A DNA stretch of 64,000 nt from assembly GCA_964058805.1 (NCBI GenBank), contig CAXKVV010002168.1, positions 248,001-312,000 on the forward strand. The letters are read 5' to 3'. The stretch comes from Schoenoplectus triqueter (taxonomy: Eukaryota > Streptophyta > Magnoliopsida > Poales > Cyperaceae). Below are positions 21,700-32,628 of the stretch, piece by piece (position 1 is the stretch's first letter; every line of letters begins with the position of its first letter). The translations under genes and the position numbers were made by a program. The notes under the pieces were generated by a model, which had not been told where the DNA came from, made no database searches, and worked only from the letters and a program-made list of their open reading frames with translations.

Positions 21700-23689
21700 G
21701 AGGGCGTCGGGTCACATTTTCTTGTTTTGCGCGCCCGGACTCGTTTTCGGAGGTAACGAGGGCTTCGGGTCGCGTTTTCATGTGTTGCGTGCCCGGACTC
21801 GTTTTTGGCCGTACCGAGGGCGTCGGCTCCCGTTTCCATGTTTTGCGCGCCCCGACTCGTTTTCGGCGGTCCCGAGGGCGTCGGCTCCCGTTTCCATGTT
21901 TTGCGCGCGGACTCATTTTCGGCGGTAACGAGGGCGTCGGGTCGCGTTTTCATGTTTAGCGTGCCCGGACTCGTTTTCGGTCGTACCGAGGGCGTCGGCT
22001 CCCGTTTCCATGTTTTGCGCGTCCCGAATCGTTTTCGGCGGTCCAGAGGGCGTCGGCTCCCGTTTTCATGTTTTGCGCTCCCAGACTCGTTTTCGGCGGT
22101 CGCGAGGGCGTCGGGTCGCGTTTTCGGCTGTATCGAGGGCGTCGAGTATCGTTTTCATGTTTTGCGCGCCCGAACTCATTTTCGGCGGTACCGAGGCCGT
22201 CTGGTCCTGTTTACATGTTTTGCGCGCCCGGACTCGTTTTCGGCGATACCGAGGGCGTCGGGTCCCGTTTTAATGTTTTGCGCGCCCGGACTCGTTTTCG
22301 GCTGTCTCGAGGCCGTCGGGTCCCGTTTTCATGTTTTGCGCGCCCGGACTCGTTTTCGACGATACCGAGGGCGTCGGGTCCCGTTTTAATGTTTTGCGCG
22401 CCCGGACTCGTTTTCGGCGGCCTCGATGGCGTCGGGTCCCGTTTTCGGCGGTACTGAGGGCGACGTGTCTCATTTTCTTGTTTTTCGCGCCCGGACTCGT
22501 TTTCGGCGGTGCCGAGGGCGTCGGGTCCCGTTTTCGGCGGTACCGAGGGCGTCGGGTCCCGTTGTCATGTTTTGTGCTCCCGGACTCGTTTTCGGCGATA
22601 CCGAGGGCTTCGGGTCTCGTTTTCATGTTTTGCGCGCCCGGACTCATTTTCGGCGGTCTCGAGGGCGTCGGGTCACATTTCCTTGTTTTGCGCGCCCGGA
22701 CTCGTTTTCGGAGGTTACGAGGGCGTCAGGTCGCGTTTTCATGTTTTGCGTGCCCGGAATCGTTTTCGGCCGTACGGAGGGCGTCGGCTCCCGTTTCCAT
22801 GTTTTGCGCGCCCCGACTCATTTTCGGCGGTCCCGAGGGCGTCGGCTCCCGTTTCATGTTTTGCGCGCCCCGACTCGTTTTCGGCGGTCCCGAGGGCGTC
22901 GGCTCCCGTTTCATGTTTTGCGCGCCCCGACTCGTTTTCGACGGTCCCAAGGGCGTCGGCTCCCGTTTTCTTGTTTTGCGCTCCGTGACTCGTTTTCGGC
23001 GGTCTCGAGGGCGTCGGGTCCCGTTTTCGGTGGTATCGAGGGCGTCGGGTATCGTTTTCATGTTTTGCGCGCCCGAACTCATTTTCGGCGGTACCGAGGC
23101 GGTCGGGTCCCGTTTTCATGTTTTGCGCGCCCGGACTCGTTTTCGGCTATACCGAGGGCGTCGGGTCCCATTTTAATGTTTTGCGCGCCCGGACTCGTTT
23201 TCGGCGGTCTCGAAGGCGTCGGGTCCCGTTTTCGGCGGTACCGAGGACGTCGTGTCTCATTTTCTTATTTTGCGTGCCCGGACTCATTTTCGGCAGTACC
23301 GAGGGCGTCGGGTCCCGTTTTCGGCGATACCGAGGGCGGTCGTGTCCCATTTTCATGTTTTGCGCGCCCGGACTCATTTTCGGCGGTACCGAGGGCGTCG
23401 GGTCCCGTTTTCGGCGGTACCGAGGGTGGTCGTGTCCCATTTTCATGTTTTTAGCGCCAGGAATCGTTTTCAGCGGTACCGAGGGCGTCGGGTCTCGTTT
23501 TCATGTTTTGCTCGCCCGGACTCGTTTTCGGCGATACCGTGGGCGTCGGGTCCCGTTTTCATGTTTTGTGCTCCCGGACTCGTTTTCGGAGGTACCGAGG
23601 GCGTCGGGTCCATTTTTCGGAGGTACCGAGGTCGGTCGTGTCCCATTTTCATGTTTTGCGCGCCCGGACTCGTTTTGGGCGGAACCGAG
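21700..23689 (+). repeat. About 2-kb higher-order unit, copy 1 of 3
   Basis: Rare markers recur in each copy: CATGTGTTGCGTG (21,787, 23,774 and 25,555 for GCGTG), the 3-bp-shortened TTTTGCGCGCGGACTC (about 21,900, 23,887, 25,790) and TTCATGTTTAGCGTG. The shift to copy 2 is 1,987 bp on the left and 2,018 bp from about 22,665 on, because copy 2 holds one more lone B. A stretch of about 237 bp near 23,150-23,386 is missing from copy 2. Confidence 0.87.
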
Positions 23690-25470
23690 GGCGTCGGGTC
23701 ACATTTTCTTGTTTTGCCCGCCCGGACTCGTTTTCGGAGGTAACGAGGGCTTCGGGTCGCGTTTTCATGTGTTGCGTGCCCGGACTCGTTTTTGGCCGTA
23801 CCGAGGGCGTCGGCTCCCGTTTCCATGTTTTGCGCGCCCCGACTCGTTTTCGGCGGTCCCGAGGGCGTCGGCTCCCGTTTCCATGTTTTGCGCGCGGACT
23901 CATTTTCGGCGGTAACGAGGGCGTCGGGTCGCGTTTTCATGTTTAGCGTGCCCGGACTCGTTTTCGGTCGTACCGAGGGCGTCGGCTCCCGTTTCCATGT
24001 TTTGCGCGCCCCGAATCGTTTTCGGCGGTCCAGAGGGCGTCGGCTCCCGTTTTCATGTTTTGCGCTCCCAGACTCGTTTTCGGCGGTCGCGAGGGCGTCG
24101 GGTCGCGTTTTCGGCTGTATCGAGGGCGTCGAGTATCGTTTTCATGTTTTGCGCGCCCGAACTCATTTTCGGCAGTACCGAGGCCGTCTGGTCCTGTTTA
24201 CATGTTTTGCGCGCCCGGACTCGTTTTCGGCGATACCGAGGGCGTCGGGTCCCGTTTTAATGTTTTGCGCGCCCGGACTCGTTTTCGGCTGTCTCGAGGC
24301 CGTCGGGTCCCGTTTTCATGTTTTGCGCGCCCGGACTCGTTTTCGACGATACCGAGGGCGTCGGGTCCCGTTTTAATGTTTTGCGCGCCCGGACTCGTTT
24401 TCGGCGGCCTCGATGGCGTCGGGTCCCGTTTTCGGCGGTACTGAGGGCGACGTGTCTCATTTTCTTGTTTTTCGCGCCCGGACTCGTTTTCGGCGGTGCC
24501 GAGGGCGTCGGGTCCCGTTTTCGGCGGTACCGAGGGCGTCGGGTCCCGTTGTCATGTTTTGTGCTCCCGGACTCGTTTTCGGCGATACCGAGGGCTTCGG
24601 GTCTCGTTTTCATGTTTTGCGCGCCCGGACTCATTTTCGGCGGTCTCGAGGGCGTCGGGTCCCGTTTTCGGCGGTATCGAGGGCGTCGGGTCACATTTCC
24701 TTGTTTTGCGCGCCCGGACTCGTTTTCGGAGGTTACGAGGGCGTCAGGTCGCGTTTTCATGTTTTGCGTGCCCGGAATCGTTTTCGGCCGTACGGAGGGC
24801 GTCGGCTCCCGTTTCCATGTTTTGCGCGCCCCGACTCGTTTTCGGCGGTCCCGAGGGCGTCGGCTCCCATTTCATGTTTTGCGCGCCCCGACTCGTTTTC
24901 GGCGGTCCCGAGGGCGTCGGCTCCCGTTTCATGTTTTGCGCGCCCCGACTCGTTTTCGGCGGTCCCAAGGGCGTCGGCTCCCGTTTTCTTGTTTTGCGCT
25001 CCGTGACTCGTTTTCGGCGGTCTCGAGGGCGTCGGGTCCCGTTTTCGGTGGTATCGAGGGCGTCGGGTATCGTTTTCATGTTTTGCGCGCCCGAACTCAT
25101 TTTCGGCGGTACCGAGGCGGTCGGGTCCCGTTTTCATGTTTTGCGCGCCCGGACTCATTTTCGGCGGTACCGAGGGCGTCGGGTTCCGTTTTCGGCGGTA
25201 CCGAGGGTGGTCGTGTCCCATTTTCATGTTTTTAGCGCCAGGAATCGTTTTCAGCGGTACCGAGGGCGTCGGGTCTCGTTTTCATGTTTTGCTCGCCCGG
25301 ACTCGTTTTCGGCGATACCGTGGGCGTCGGGTCCCGTTTTCATGTTTTGTGCTCCCGGACTCGTTTTCGGAGGTACCGAGGGCGTCGGGTCCATTTTTCG
25401 GAGGTACCGAGGTCGGTCGTGTCCCATTTTCATGTTTTGCGCGCCCGGACTCGTTTTGGGCGGAACCGAG
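23690..25470 (+). repeat. About 1.78-kb higher-order unit, copy 2 of 3
   Basis: Equivalent to copy 1 plus one 31-bp B and minus 237 bp (1,987 + 31 - 237 = 1,781, the observed shift to copy 3). The odd junction TTCATGTTTTTAGCGCCAGG at about 23,445 is reproduced at about 25,226, confirming that the block was copied as a whole. Confidence 0.87.
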
Positions 25471-26140
25471 GGCGTCGGGTCACATTTTCTTGTTTTGCCC
25501 GCCCGGACTCGTTTTCGGAGGTAACGAGGGCTTCGGGTCGCGTTTTCATGTGTTGCGTGCCCGGACTCGTTTTTGGCCGTACCGAGGGCGTCGGCTCCCG
25601 TTTCCATGTTTTGCGCGCCCCGACTCGTTTTCGGCGGTCTCGAGGGCGTCGGCTCCCGTTTCCATGTTTTGCGCGCCCCGACTCGTTTTCGGCGGTCCCG
25701 AGGGCGTCGGGTATCGTTTTCATGTTTTGCGTGCCCAGACTCGTTTTCGGCCGTACCGAGGGCGTCGGCTCCCGTTTCCATGTTTTGCGCGCGGACTCAT
25801 TTTCGGCGGTAACGAGGGCGTCGGGTCGCGTTTTCATGTTTAGCGTGCCCGGACTCGTTTTCGGTCGTACCGAGGGCGTCGGCTCCCGTTTCCATGTTTT
25901 GCGCGCCCCGAATCGTTTTCGGCGGTCCAGAGGGCGTCGGCTCCCGTTTTCATGTTTTGCGCTCCCAGACTCGTTTTCGGCGGTCGCGAGGGCGTCGGGT
26001 CGCGTTTTCGGCTGTATCGAGGGCGTCGAGTATCGTTTTCAAGTTTTGCGCGCCCGAACTCATTTTCGGCGGTACCGAGGCCGTCTGGTCCTGTTTACAT
26101 GTTTTGCGCGCCCGGACTCGTTTTCGACGGTCGCGAGGGC
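25471..26140 (+). repeat. Higher-order unit, partial copy 3 of 3
   Basis: Follows copy 2 at a 1,781-bp shift, then at 1,897 bp after gaining two monomers (116 bp, about 25,640-25,760). Identity with copies 1 and 2 ends near 26,120 at GTTTTCGACGGTCGCGAGG. Confidence 0.84.
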
Positions 26141-26859
26141 GTCGGGTCCCGTTTTCAGCGGTATCGAGGGCGTCGGGTATCGTTTTCATGTTTTGCGCGC
26201 CCGAACTCATTTTCGGCGGTACCGAGGCCGTCGGGTCCCGTTTTCATGTTTTGCGCGCCCGAACTCATTTTCGGCGGTACCGAGGCCGTCGGGTTCCGTT
26301 TTCGGCGGTACCGAGGGCGCTCGTGTCCCATTTTCATGTTTTGCGCGCCCGGACTCGTTTTCGGCGGTACCGAGGGCGTCGGGTCTCGTTTTCATGTTTT
26401 GCGCGCCCGGACTCGTTTTCGGCGATACCGTGGGCGTCGGGTCCCGTTTTCATGTTTTGTGCTCCCGGACTCGTTTTCGGCGGTACCGACGGCTTCGGGT
26501 CCCGTTTTCATGGTTTGCGCGCCCGGACTCGTTTTCGGCGGTACTCAGATCGTCGGGTCCCGTTTTCATGTTTTGCGCGCCCGGACTCGTTTTCGGAGGT
26601 AACGAGGGCGTCGGGTCGCGTTTTCATGTTTTGCGTGCCCGGACTCATTTTCGGCCGTACCGAGGGCGTCGGCTCCCGTTTCCATGTTTTGCGCGCCCGG
26701 ACTCATTTTCGGCGGTACCGAGGCCTTCTGGTCCCGTTTACATGTTTTGCGCGCCCGGACTCGTTTTCGGCGATACCGAGGGCGTCGGGTCCCGTTTTAA
26801 TGTTTTGCGCGCCCGGACTCGTTTTCGGCTGTCTCGAGGGCGTCGGGTATCGTTTTCAT
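26141..26859 (+). repeat. Satellite segment between duplicated blocks
   Basis: Satellite only. GGGCGCTCGTGTCCC (about 26,316) replaces GGGCGGTCGTG; the same form recurs near 30,000 and 31,257, which links these stretches. TTCATGGTTTGCG (about 26,510), a private A variant, recurs near 30,195, 31,450 and 31,799. Confidence 0.83.
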
Positions 26860-27790
26860 GTTTTGCGCGCCCGAACTCATTTTCGGCTGTACCAAGGGCG
26901 TCGGGTCCGGTTTTAATGTTTTGCGCGCCCGGACTCATTTTCGGCGGTCTCGAAGGCGTCGGGTCCCGTTTTCGGCGGTACGGTGGGCGTCGTGTCACAT
27001 TTTCTTGTTTTGTGCGCCCCGACTCGTTTTCGGCCGTACCGAGGGCGTCGGCTCCCATTTCCATGTTTTGCGCGCCCCGAATCGTTTTCGGCGGTCCCGA
27101 GGGCTTCGGCTCCCGTTTTCATGTTTTGCGCTCCCTGACTCGTTTTCGGAGGTCGCGAGGGCGTCGGGTCACGTTTTCAGCGGTATCGAGGGCGTCGGGT
27201 ATCGTTTTCATGTTTTGCGCGCCCGGACTCGTTTTCGGCGATACCGAGGGCGCCGGGTCCCGTTTTAATGTTTTGCGCGCCCGGACTCGTTTTCGGCGGA
27301 CTCGAAGGCGTCGGGTCCCGTTTTCGGCGGTACCGAGGGCGTCGTGTCTCATTTTCTTGTTTTGCGCGCCCGGATTCGTTTTCGGCGGTACCGAGGGCGT
27401 CCGGTCCCGTTTTCGGCGGTACCGAGGTCGGTCGTTTCCCATTTTCATGTTTTGCGCGCCCGGACTCGTTTTGGGCGGTACCGAGGGCGTCGGGTCCCGT
27501 TTTCATGTATTGCACGCCCGGACTCGTTTTCGGCGATACCGAGGGCGTCGGGTCCCGTTTTCATGTTTTGCGCTCCCAGACTCGTTTTCGGCGGTACCGA
27601 GGGCTTCGGGTCCCGTTTTCATGTTTTGCGCGCTCGGACTCGTTTTCGGCGGTACCGAGGTCGTCGGGTCCCGTTTTCATGTTTTGCGCGCCCGGACTCG
27701 TTTTCGGAGGTAACGAGGGCGTCGGGTCGCGTTTTCATGTTTTGCGCGCCCGGACTCGTTTTCGGCCATACCGAGGGCGTCGGCTCCCGT
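26860..27790 (+). repeat. Dispersed duplication, left copy (pairs with 32,148-33,020)
   Basis: Landmarks are shifted by 5,346 bp over about 27,062-27,700 (27,268 pairs with 32,614; 27,344 with 32,690), by 5,288 bp before that (GGCTGTACCAAGG at 26,886 and 32,174) and 5,230 bp after about 27,790. Changes of shift are 58 and 116 bp, that is whole monomers. Confidence 0.82.
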
Positions 27791-28105
27791 TTCCATGTTT
27801 TGCGCGACCCGACTCTTTTTCGGCGGTCCCGAGGGCGTCGGGTATCGTTTTCATGTTTTGCGTGCCCGGACTCGTTTTCGGCCGTACCGAGGGCGTCGGC
27901 TCCTATTTCCATGTTTTGCGTGCCCGGACTCATTTTCGGCGGTACCGAGGCCGTCTGGTCCCGTTTATATGTTTTGCGCGCCCGGACTCGTTTTCGGCGA
28001 TACCGAGGGCGTCGGGTATCGTTTTCATGTTTTGCGTGCCCGGACTCGTTTTCGGCCGTACCGAGGGCGTCGGCTCCCGTTTCCATGTTTTGCGCGCCCG
28101 GACTC

Positions 28106-28515
28106 ATTTTCGGCGGTAACGAGGGCGTCGGGTCGCGTTTTCTTGTTTTGCGTGCCCGGACACGTTTTCGGCCGTTCCGAGGGCGTCGGCTCCCGTTTCC
28201 ATGTTTTGCGTGCCCCGAATCGTTTTCGGCGGTCCCGAGGGCGTCGGCTCCCGTTTTCAGCGGTATCAAGGGCGTCGGGTATCGTTTTCATGTTTTGCGC
28301 GCCCGAACTCATTTTCGGCGGTACCGAGGCCGTCGGGTCCCGTTTTCATGTTTTGCGCGCCCGGACTCGTTTTCGGCGATACCGAGGGCGTTGGGTCCCG
28401 TTTTAATGTTTTGCACGCCCGGACTCGTTTTCGGCTGTCTCGAGGGCGTCGGGCCCCGTTTTCGGCAATATCAAGGGCGTCAGGTATCGTTTTCATGTTT
28501 TGCGCGCCCGAACTC
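28106..28515 (+). repeat. 410-bp tandem duplication, copy 1
   Basis: Six monomers plus two lone B units (348 + 62). GGACACGTTTTCGGCCGTTCC and GCGTGCCCCGAATCG occur in both copies 410 bp apart (for example 28,201 and 28,611). The first base after GCCC differs (GGACTC in copy 1, GAACTC in copy 2), marking the exchange point. Confidence 0.87.
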
Positions 28516-28925
28516 ATTTTCGGCGGTAACGAGGGCGTCGGGTCGCGTTTTCTTGTTTTGCGTGCCCGGACACGTTTTCGGCCGTTCCGAGGGCGTCGGC
28601 TCCCGTTTCCATGTTTTGCGTGCCCCGAATCGTTTTCGGCGGTCCCGAGGGCGTCGGCTCCCGTTTTCAGCGGTATCAAGGGCGTCGGGTATCGTTTTCC
28701 TGTTTTGCGCGCCCGAACTCATTTTCGGCGGTACCGAGGCCGTCGGGTCCCGTTTTCATGTTTTGCGCGCCCGGACTCGTTTTCGGCGATACCGAGGGCG
28801 TTGGGTCCCGTTTTAATGTTTTGCACGCCCGGACTCGTTTTCGGCTGTCTCGAGGGCGTCGGGCCCCGTTTTCGGCAATATCGAGGGCGTCAGGTATCGT
28901 TTTCATGTTTTGCGCGCCCGAACTC
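28516..28925 (+). repeat. 410-bp tandem duplication, copy 2
   Basis: Near-identical to 28,106-28,515. Differences seen include TTTTCCTGTTTTG (about 28,697) for TTTTCATG, and GGCAATATCGAGG for GGCAATATCAAGG near the end. The first copy ends in GAACTCATTTTCGGCGGTAACG, the second in GAACTCATTTTCGGCGGTACC. Confidence 0.87.
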
Positions 28926-30138
28926 ATTTTCGGCGGTACCGAGGCCGTCGGGTCCCGTTTTCATGTTTTGCGCGCCCGGACTCGTTTTCGGCGATACCGA
29001 GGGCGTCGGGTCCCGTTTTAATGTTTTGCGCGCCCGGACTCGTTTTCGGCGGTCTCGACGGCGTTGGGTCCCGTTTTCGGCGGTACCGAGGACGTCGTGT
29101 CTCATTTTCTTATTTTGCTCGCCCGGACTCGTTTTCGGCGGTACCGAGGGCGTCGGGTCCCATTTTCGGCGATACCGAGGGCGGTCGTGTCCCATTTTCA
29201 AGTTTTGCGCGCCCGGACTCGTTTTTGGAGGTACCGAGGGCGTCGGGTTCCGTTTTCGGCGGTTCCAAGGGCGGTCGTGTCCCATTTTCATGTTTTGCGC
29301 GCCCGGACTCGTTTTCGGCGGTACCGAGGGCGTCGGGTCTCGTTTTCATGTTTTGCGCTCCCGGACTCGTTTTCGGCGGTACCGAGGGCGTCGGGTCTCG
29401 TTTTCATGTTTTGCGCGCCCGGACTCGTTTTCGGCGATACCGTGGGCGTCGGGTCCCGTTTTCATGTTTTGCGCTCCCTGACTCGTTTTCGGCGGTACCG
29501 AGGGCGTCGGGTACCGTTTTCATGTTTTGCGCGCCCGGACTCGTTTTCGGCAGTCTCGAGGGCGTCGGGTCCCGTTTTTGATGGTATCGAGGGCGTCGGG
29601 TCACATTTTCTTGTTTTGCGCGCCCGGACTCGTTTTCGGAGGTAACGAGGGCGTCGGGTCGCGTTTTCATGTTTTGCGTGCCCGGACTCGTTTTCGGCCG
29701 TACCGAGGGCGTCGGCACCCGTTTCCATGTTTTGCGCGCCCCGACTCGTTTTCGGCGGTCGCGAGGGCGTCGGGTCCCGTTTTCAGCGGTATCGAGGGCG
29801 TCGGGTATCGTTTTCATGTTTTGCGCGCCCGAACTCATTTTCGGAGGTACCGAGGCCGTCGGGTCCCGTTTTCATGTTTTGCGCGCCCGAACTCATTTTC
29901 GGCGGTACCGAGGCCGTCGGGTCCCATTTTCATGTTCTGCGCGCCCGGACTCGTTTGCGGAGGTACCGAGGGCGTCGGGTTCCGTTTTCGGCGGTACCGA
30001 GGGCGCTCGTGTCCCATTTTCATGTTTTGCGCGCCCGGACTCGTTTTCAGCGGTACCGAGGGCGTCGGGTCTCGTTTTCATGTTTTGCGCGCCCCGACTC
30101 GTTTTCGGCGATACCGTGGGCGTCGGGTCCCGTTTTCA
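28926..30138 (+). repeat. Satellite segment with long-form order
   Basis: Satellite only. GGGCGGTCGTG lone B units lie at about 29,182 and 29,270 (the second with GGTTCCAAGG). CCCGTTTTTGATGG at about 29,574 is a private variant of B. Confidence 0.84.
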
Positions 30139-31026
30139 TGTTTTGTGCTCCCGGACTCGTTTTCGGCGGTACCGAGGGCTTCGGGTCCCGTTTTCATGGT
30201 TTGCGCGCCCTGACTCGTTTTCGGCGGTACCCAGGTCGTCGGGTCCCGTTTTCATGTTTTGCGCGCCCGGACTCGTTTTCGAAGGTAACGAGGGCGTCGG
30301 GTCGCGTTTTCATGTTTTGCGTGCCCGGACTCGTTTTCGGCCGTACCGAGGGCGTCGGCTCCCGTTTCCATGTTTTGCGCGCCCGGACTCATTTTCGGAG
30401 GTACCGAGGCCGTCTGGTCCCGTTTACATGTTTTGCGCGCCCTGACTCCTTTTCGGCGATACCGAGGGCGTCGGGTCCCGTTTTAATGTTTTGCGCGCCC
30501 GGACTCGTTTTCGGCTGTCTCGAGGGCGTCGGGTATCGTTTTCATGTTTTGCGCGCCCGAACTCATTTTCGGCTGTACCAAGGGCGTCGGGTCCCGTTTT
30601 AATGTTTTGCGCGGTCGGACGCGTTTTTGGCGGTCTCGAAGGCGTCGGGTCCCGTTTTCGGCGGTACGGAGGGCGTCGTGTCACATTTTCTAGTTTTGTG
30701 CGCCCGGACTCGTTTTCGGCGGTAACGAGGGCGTCGGGTCGCGTTTTCATGCTTTGCGTGCCCGGACTCGTTTTCGGCCGTACCGAGGGCGTCGGCTCCC
30801 ATTTCCATGTTTTGCGCGCCCCGAATCGTTTTCGGCGGTCCCGAGGAAGTCGGCTCCCGTTTTCATGTTTTGCGCTCCCTGACTCGTTTTCGGAGGTCGC
30901 GAGGGCGTCAGGTCACGTTTTCAACGGTAACGAGGGCGTCGGGTATCGTTTTCATGTTTTGCGCGCCCGGACTCGTTTTCGGCGATACCGAGGGCGCCGG
31001 GTCCCGTTTTAATGTTTTGCGCGCCC
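30139..31026 (+). repeat. About 0.89-kb duplication, copy 1 (shift 1,602 bp)
   Basis: TTTTGTGCTCCCGG (30,139/31,741), GGCTGTACCAAGG (30,572/32,174) and GCGCGGTCGGACGCG (about 30,610; GCGCGGTCGGACTCG at 32,212) keep a 1,602-bp shift. Alignment stops near 31,030, where copy 1 continues with CTCGTTTTGGGCGG and copy 2 with GGTCTCGAAGG. Confidence 0.85.
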
Positions 31027-31392
31027 GGACTCGTTTTGGGCGGTACCGAGGGCGTCGGGTCCCGTTTTCATGTATTGCACGCCCGGACTCGTTTTCGGCG
31101 CTACCGAGGGCGTCGGGTCCCGTTTTCATGTTTTGCGCTCCCGGACTCGGTTTCGGCGGTACCGAGGCCGTCGGGTCCCATTTTCATGTTCTGCGCGCCC
31201 GGACTCGTTTTCGGAGGTACCGAGGTCGTCGGGTTCAGTTTTCGGCGGTACCGAGGGCGCTCGTGTCCCATTTTCATGTTTTGCGCGCCCGGACTCGTTT
31301 TCGGCGGTACCGAGGGCGTCGGGTCTCGTTTTCATGTTTTCCGCGCCCGGACTCGTTTTCGGCGATACCGTGGGCGTCGGGTCCCATTTTCA

Positions 31393-31740
31393 TGTTTTGT
31401 GCTCCCGGACTCGTTTTCGGCGGTACCGAGGGCTTCGGGTCCCGTTTCCATGGTTTGCGCGCCCGGACTCGTTTTCGGCGGTACCCAGGTCGTCGGGTCC
31501 CGTTTTCATGTTTTGCGCGCCCGGACTCGTTTTCGGAGGTAACGAGGGCGTCGGGTCGCGTTTTCATGTTTTGCGTGCCCGGACTCGTTTTCGGCCGTAC
31601 CGAGGGCGTCGGCTTCCGTTTCCATGTTTTGCGCGCCCGGACTCATCTTCGGCGGTACCGAGGCCGTCTGGTCCCGTTTACATGTTTTGCGCGCCCTGAC
31701 TCCTTTTCGGCGATACCGAGGGCGTCGGGTCCCGTTTTAA
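31393..31740 (+). repeat. 348-bp tandem duplication, copy 1
   Basis: Six whole monomers (6 x 58) beginning in TGTTTTGTGCTCCCGG. The same run follows at once from 31,741. The copy 2 start is a chimera: GTTTTAATG of one A type is fused to TTTTGTGCTCCC of another, which marks the recombination site. Confidence 0.84.
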
Positions 31741-32628
31741 TGTTTTGTGCTCCCGGACTCGTTTTCGGCGGTACCGAGGGCTTCGGGTCCCGTTTTCATG
31801 GTTTGCGCGCCCGGACTCGTTTTCGGCGGTACCCAGGTCGTCGGGTCCCGTTTTCATGTTTTGCGCGCCCGGACTCGTTTTCGAAGGTAACGAGGGCGTC
31901 GGGTCGCGTTTTCATGTTTTGCGTGCCCGGACTCGTTTTCGGCCGTACCGAGGGCGTCGGCTCCCGTTTCCATGTTTTGCGCGCCCGGACTCATTTTCGG
32001 CGGTACCGAGGCCGTCTGGTCCCGTTTACATGTTTTGCGCGCCCTGACTCCTTTTCGGCGATACCGAGGGCGTCGGGTCCCGTTTTAATGTTTTGCGCGC
32101 CCGGACTCGTTTTCGGCTGTCTCGAGGGCGTCGGGTATCGTTTTCATGTTTTGCGCGCCCGAACTCATTTTCGGCTGTACCAAGGGCGTCGGGTCCCGTT
32201 TTAATGTTTTGCGCGGTCGGACTCGTTTTCGGCGGTCTCGAAGGCGTCGGGTCCCTTTTTCGGCGGTACGGAGGGCGTCGTGTCACATTTTCTTGTTTTG
32301 TGCGCCCGGACTCGTTTTCGGCGGTAACGAGGGCGTCGGGTCGCGTTTTCATGCTTTGCGTGCCCGGACTCGTTTTCGGCCGTACCGAGGGCGTCGGCAC
32401 CCATTTCCATGTTTTGCGCGCCCCGAATCGTTTTCGGCGGTCCCGAGGGCGTCGGCTCCCGTTTTCATGTTTTGCGCTCCCTGACTCGTTTTCGGAGGTC
32501 GCGAGGGCGTCGGGTCACGTTTTCAGCGGTATCGAGGGCGTCGGGTATCGTTTTCATGTTTTGCGCGCCCGGACTCGTTTTCGGCGATACCGAGGGCGCC
32601 GGGTCCCGTTTTAATGTTTTGCGCGCCC
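31741..32628 (+). repeat. Copy 2 of both the 348-bp and the 0.89-kb duplications
   Basis: Its first 348 bp repeat 31,393-31,740; the whole block repeats 30,139-31,026. Because it pairs with both at fixed shifts (348 and 1,602), it was probably produced by an exchange that paired 31,393-type and 30,139-type sequence at TTTTGTGCTCCC. Confidence 0.84.

Noticed and set aside
19326..21959. 877-codon open frame on +, and similar ones (18,416-20,761; 25,284-27,713; 8,473-10,440)
   Set aside because: The peptide simply repeats with a 58-residue period made of the three phases of the 58-bp monomer; parallel frames are open too; frames stop only at satellite variants with TAA or TGA. No promoter, ribosome-binding or splice context and no family resemblance were seen.
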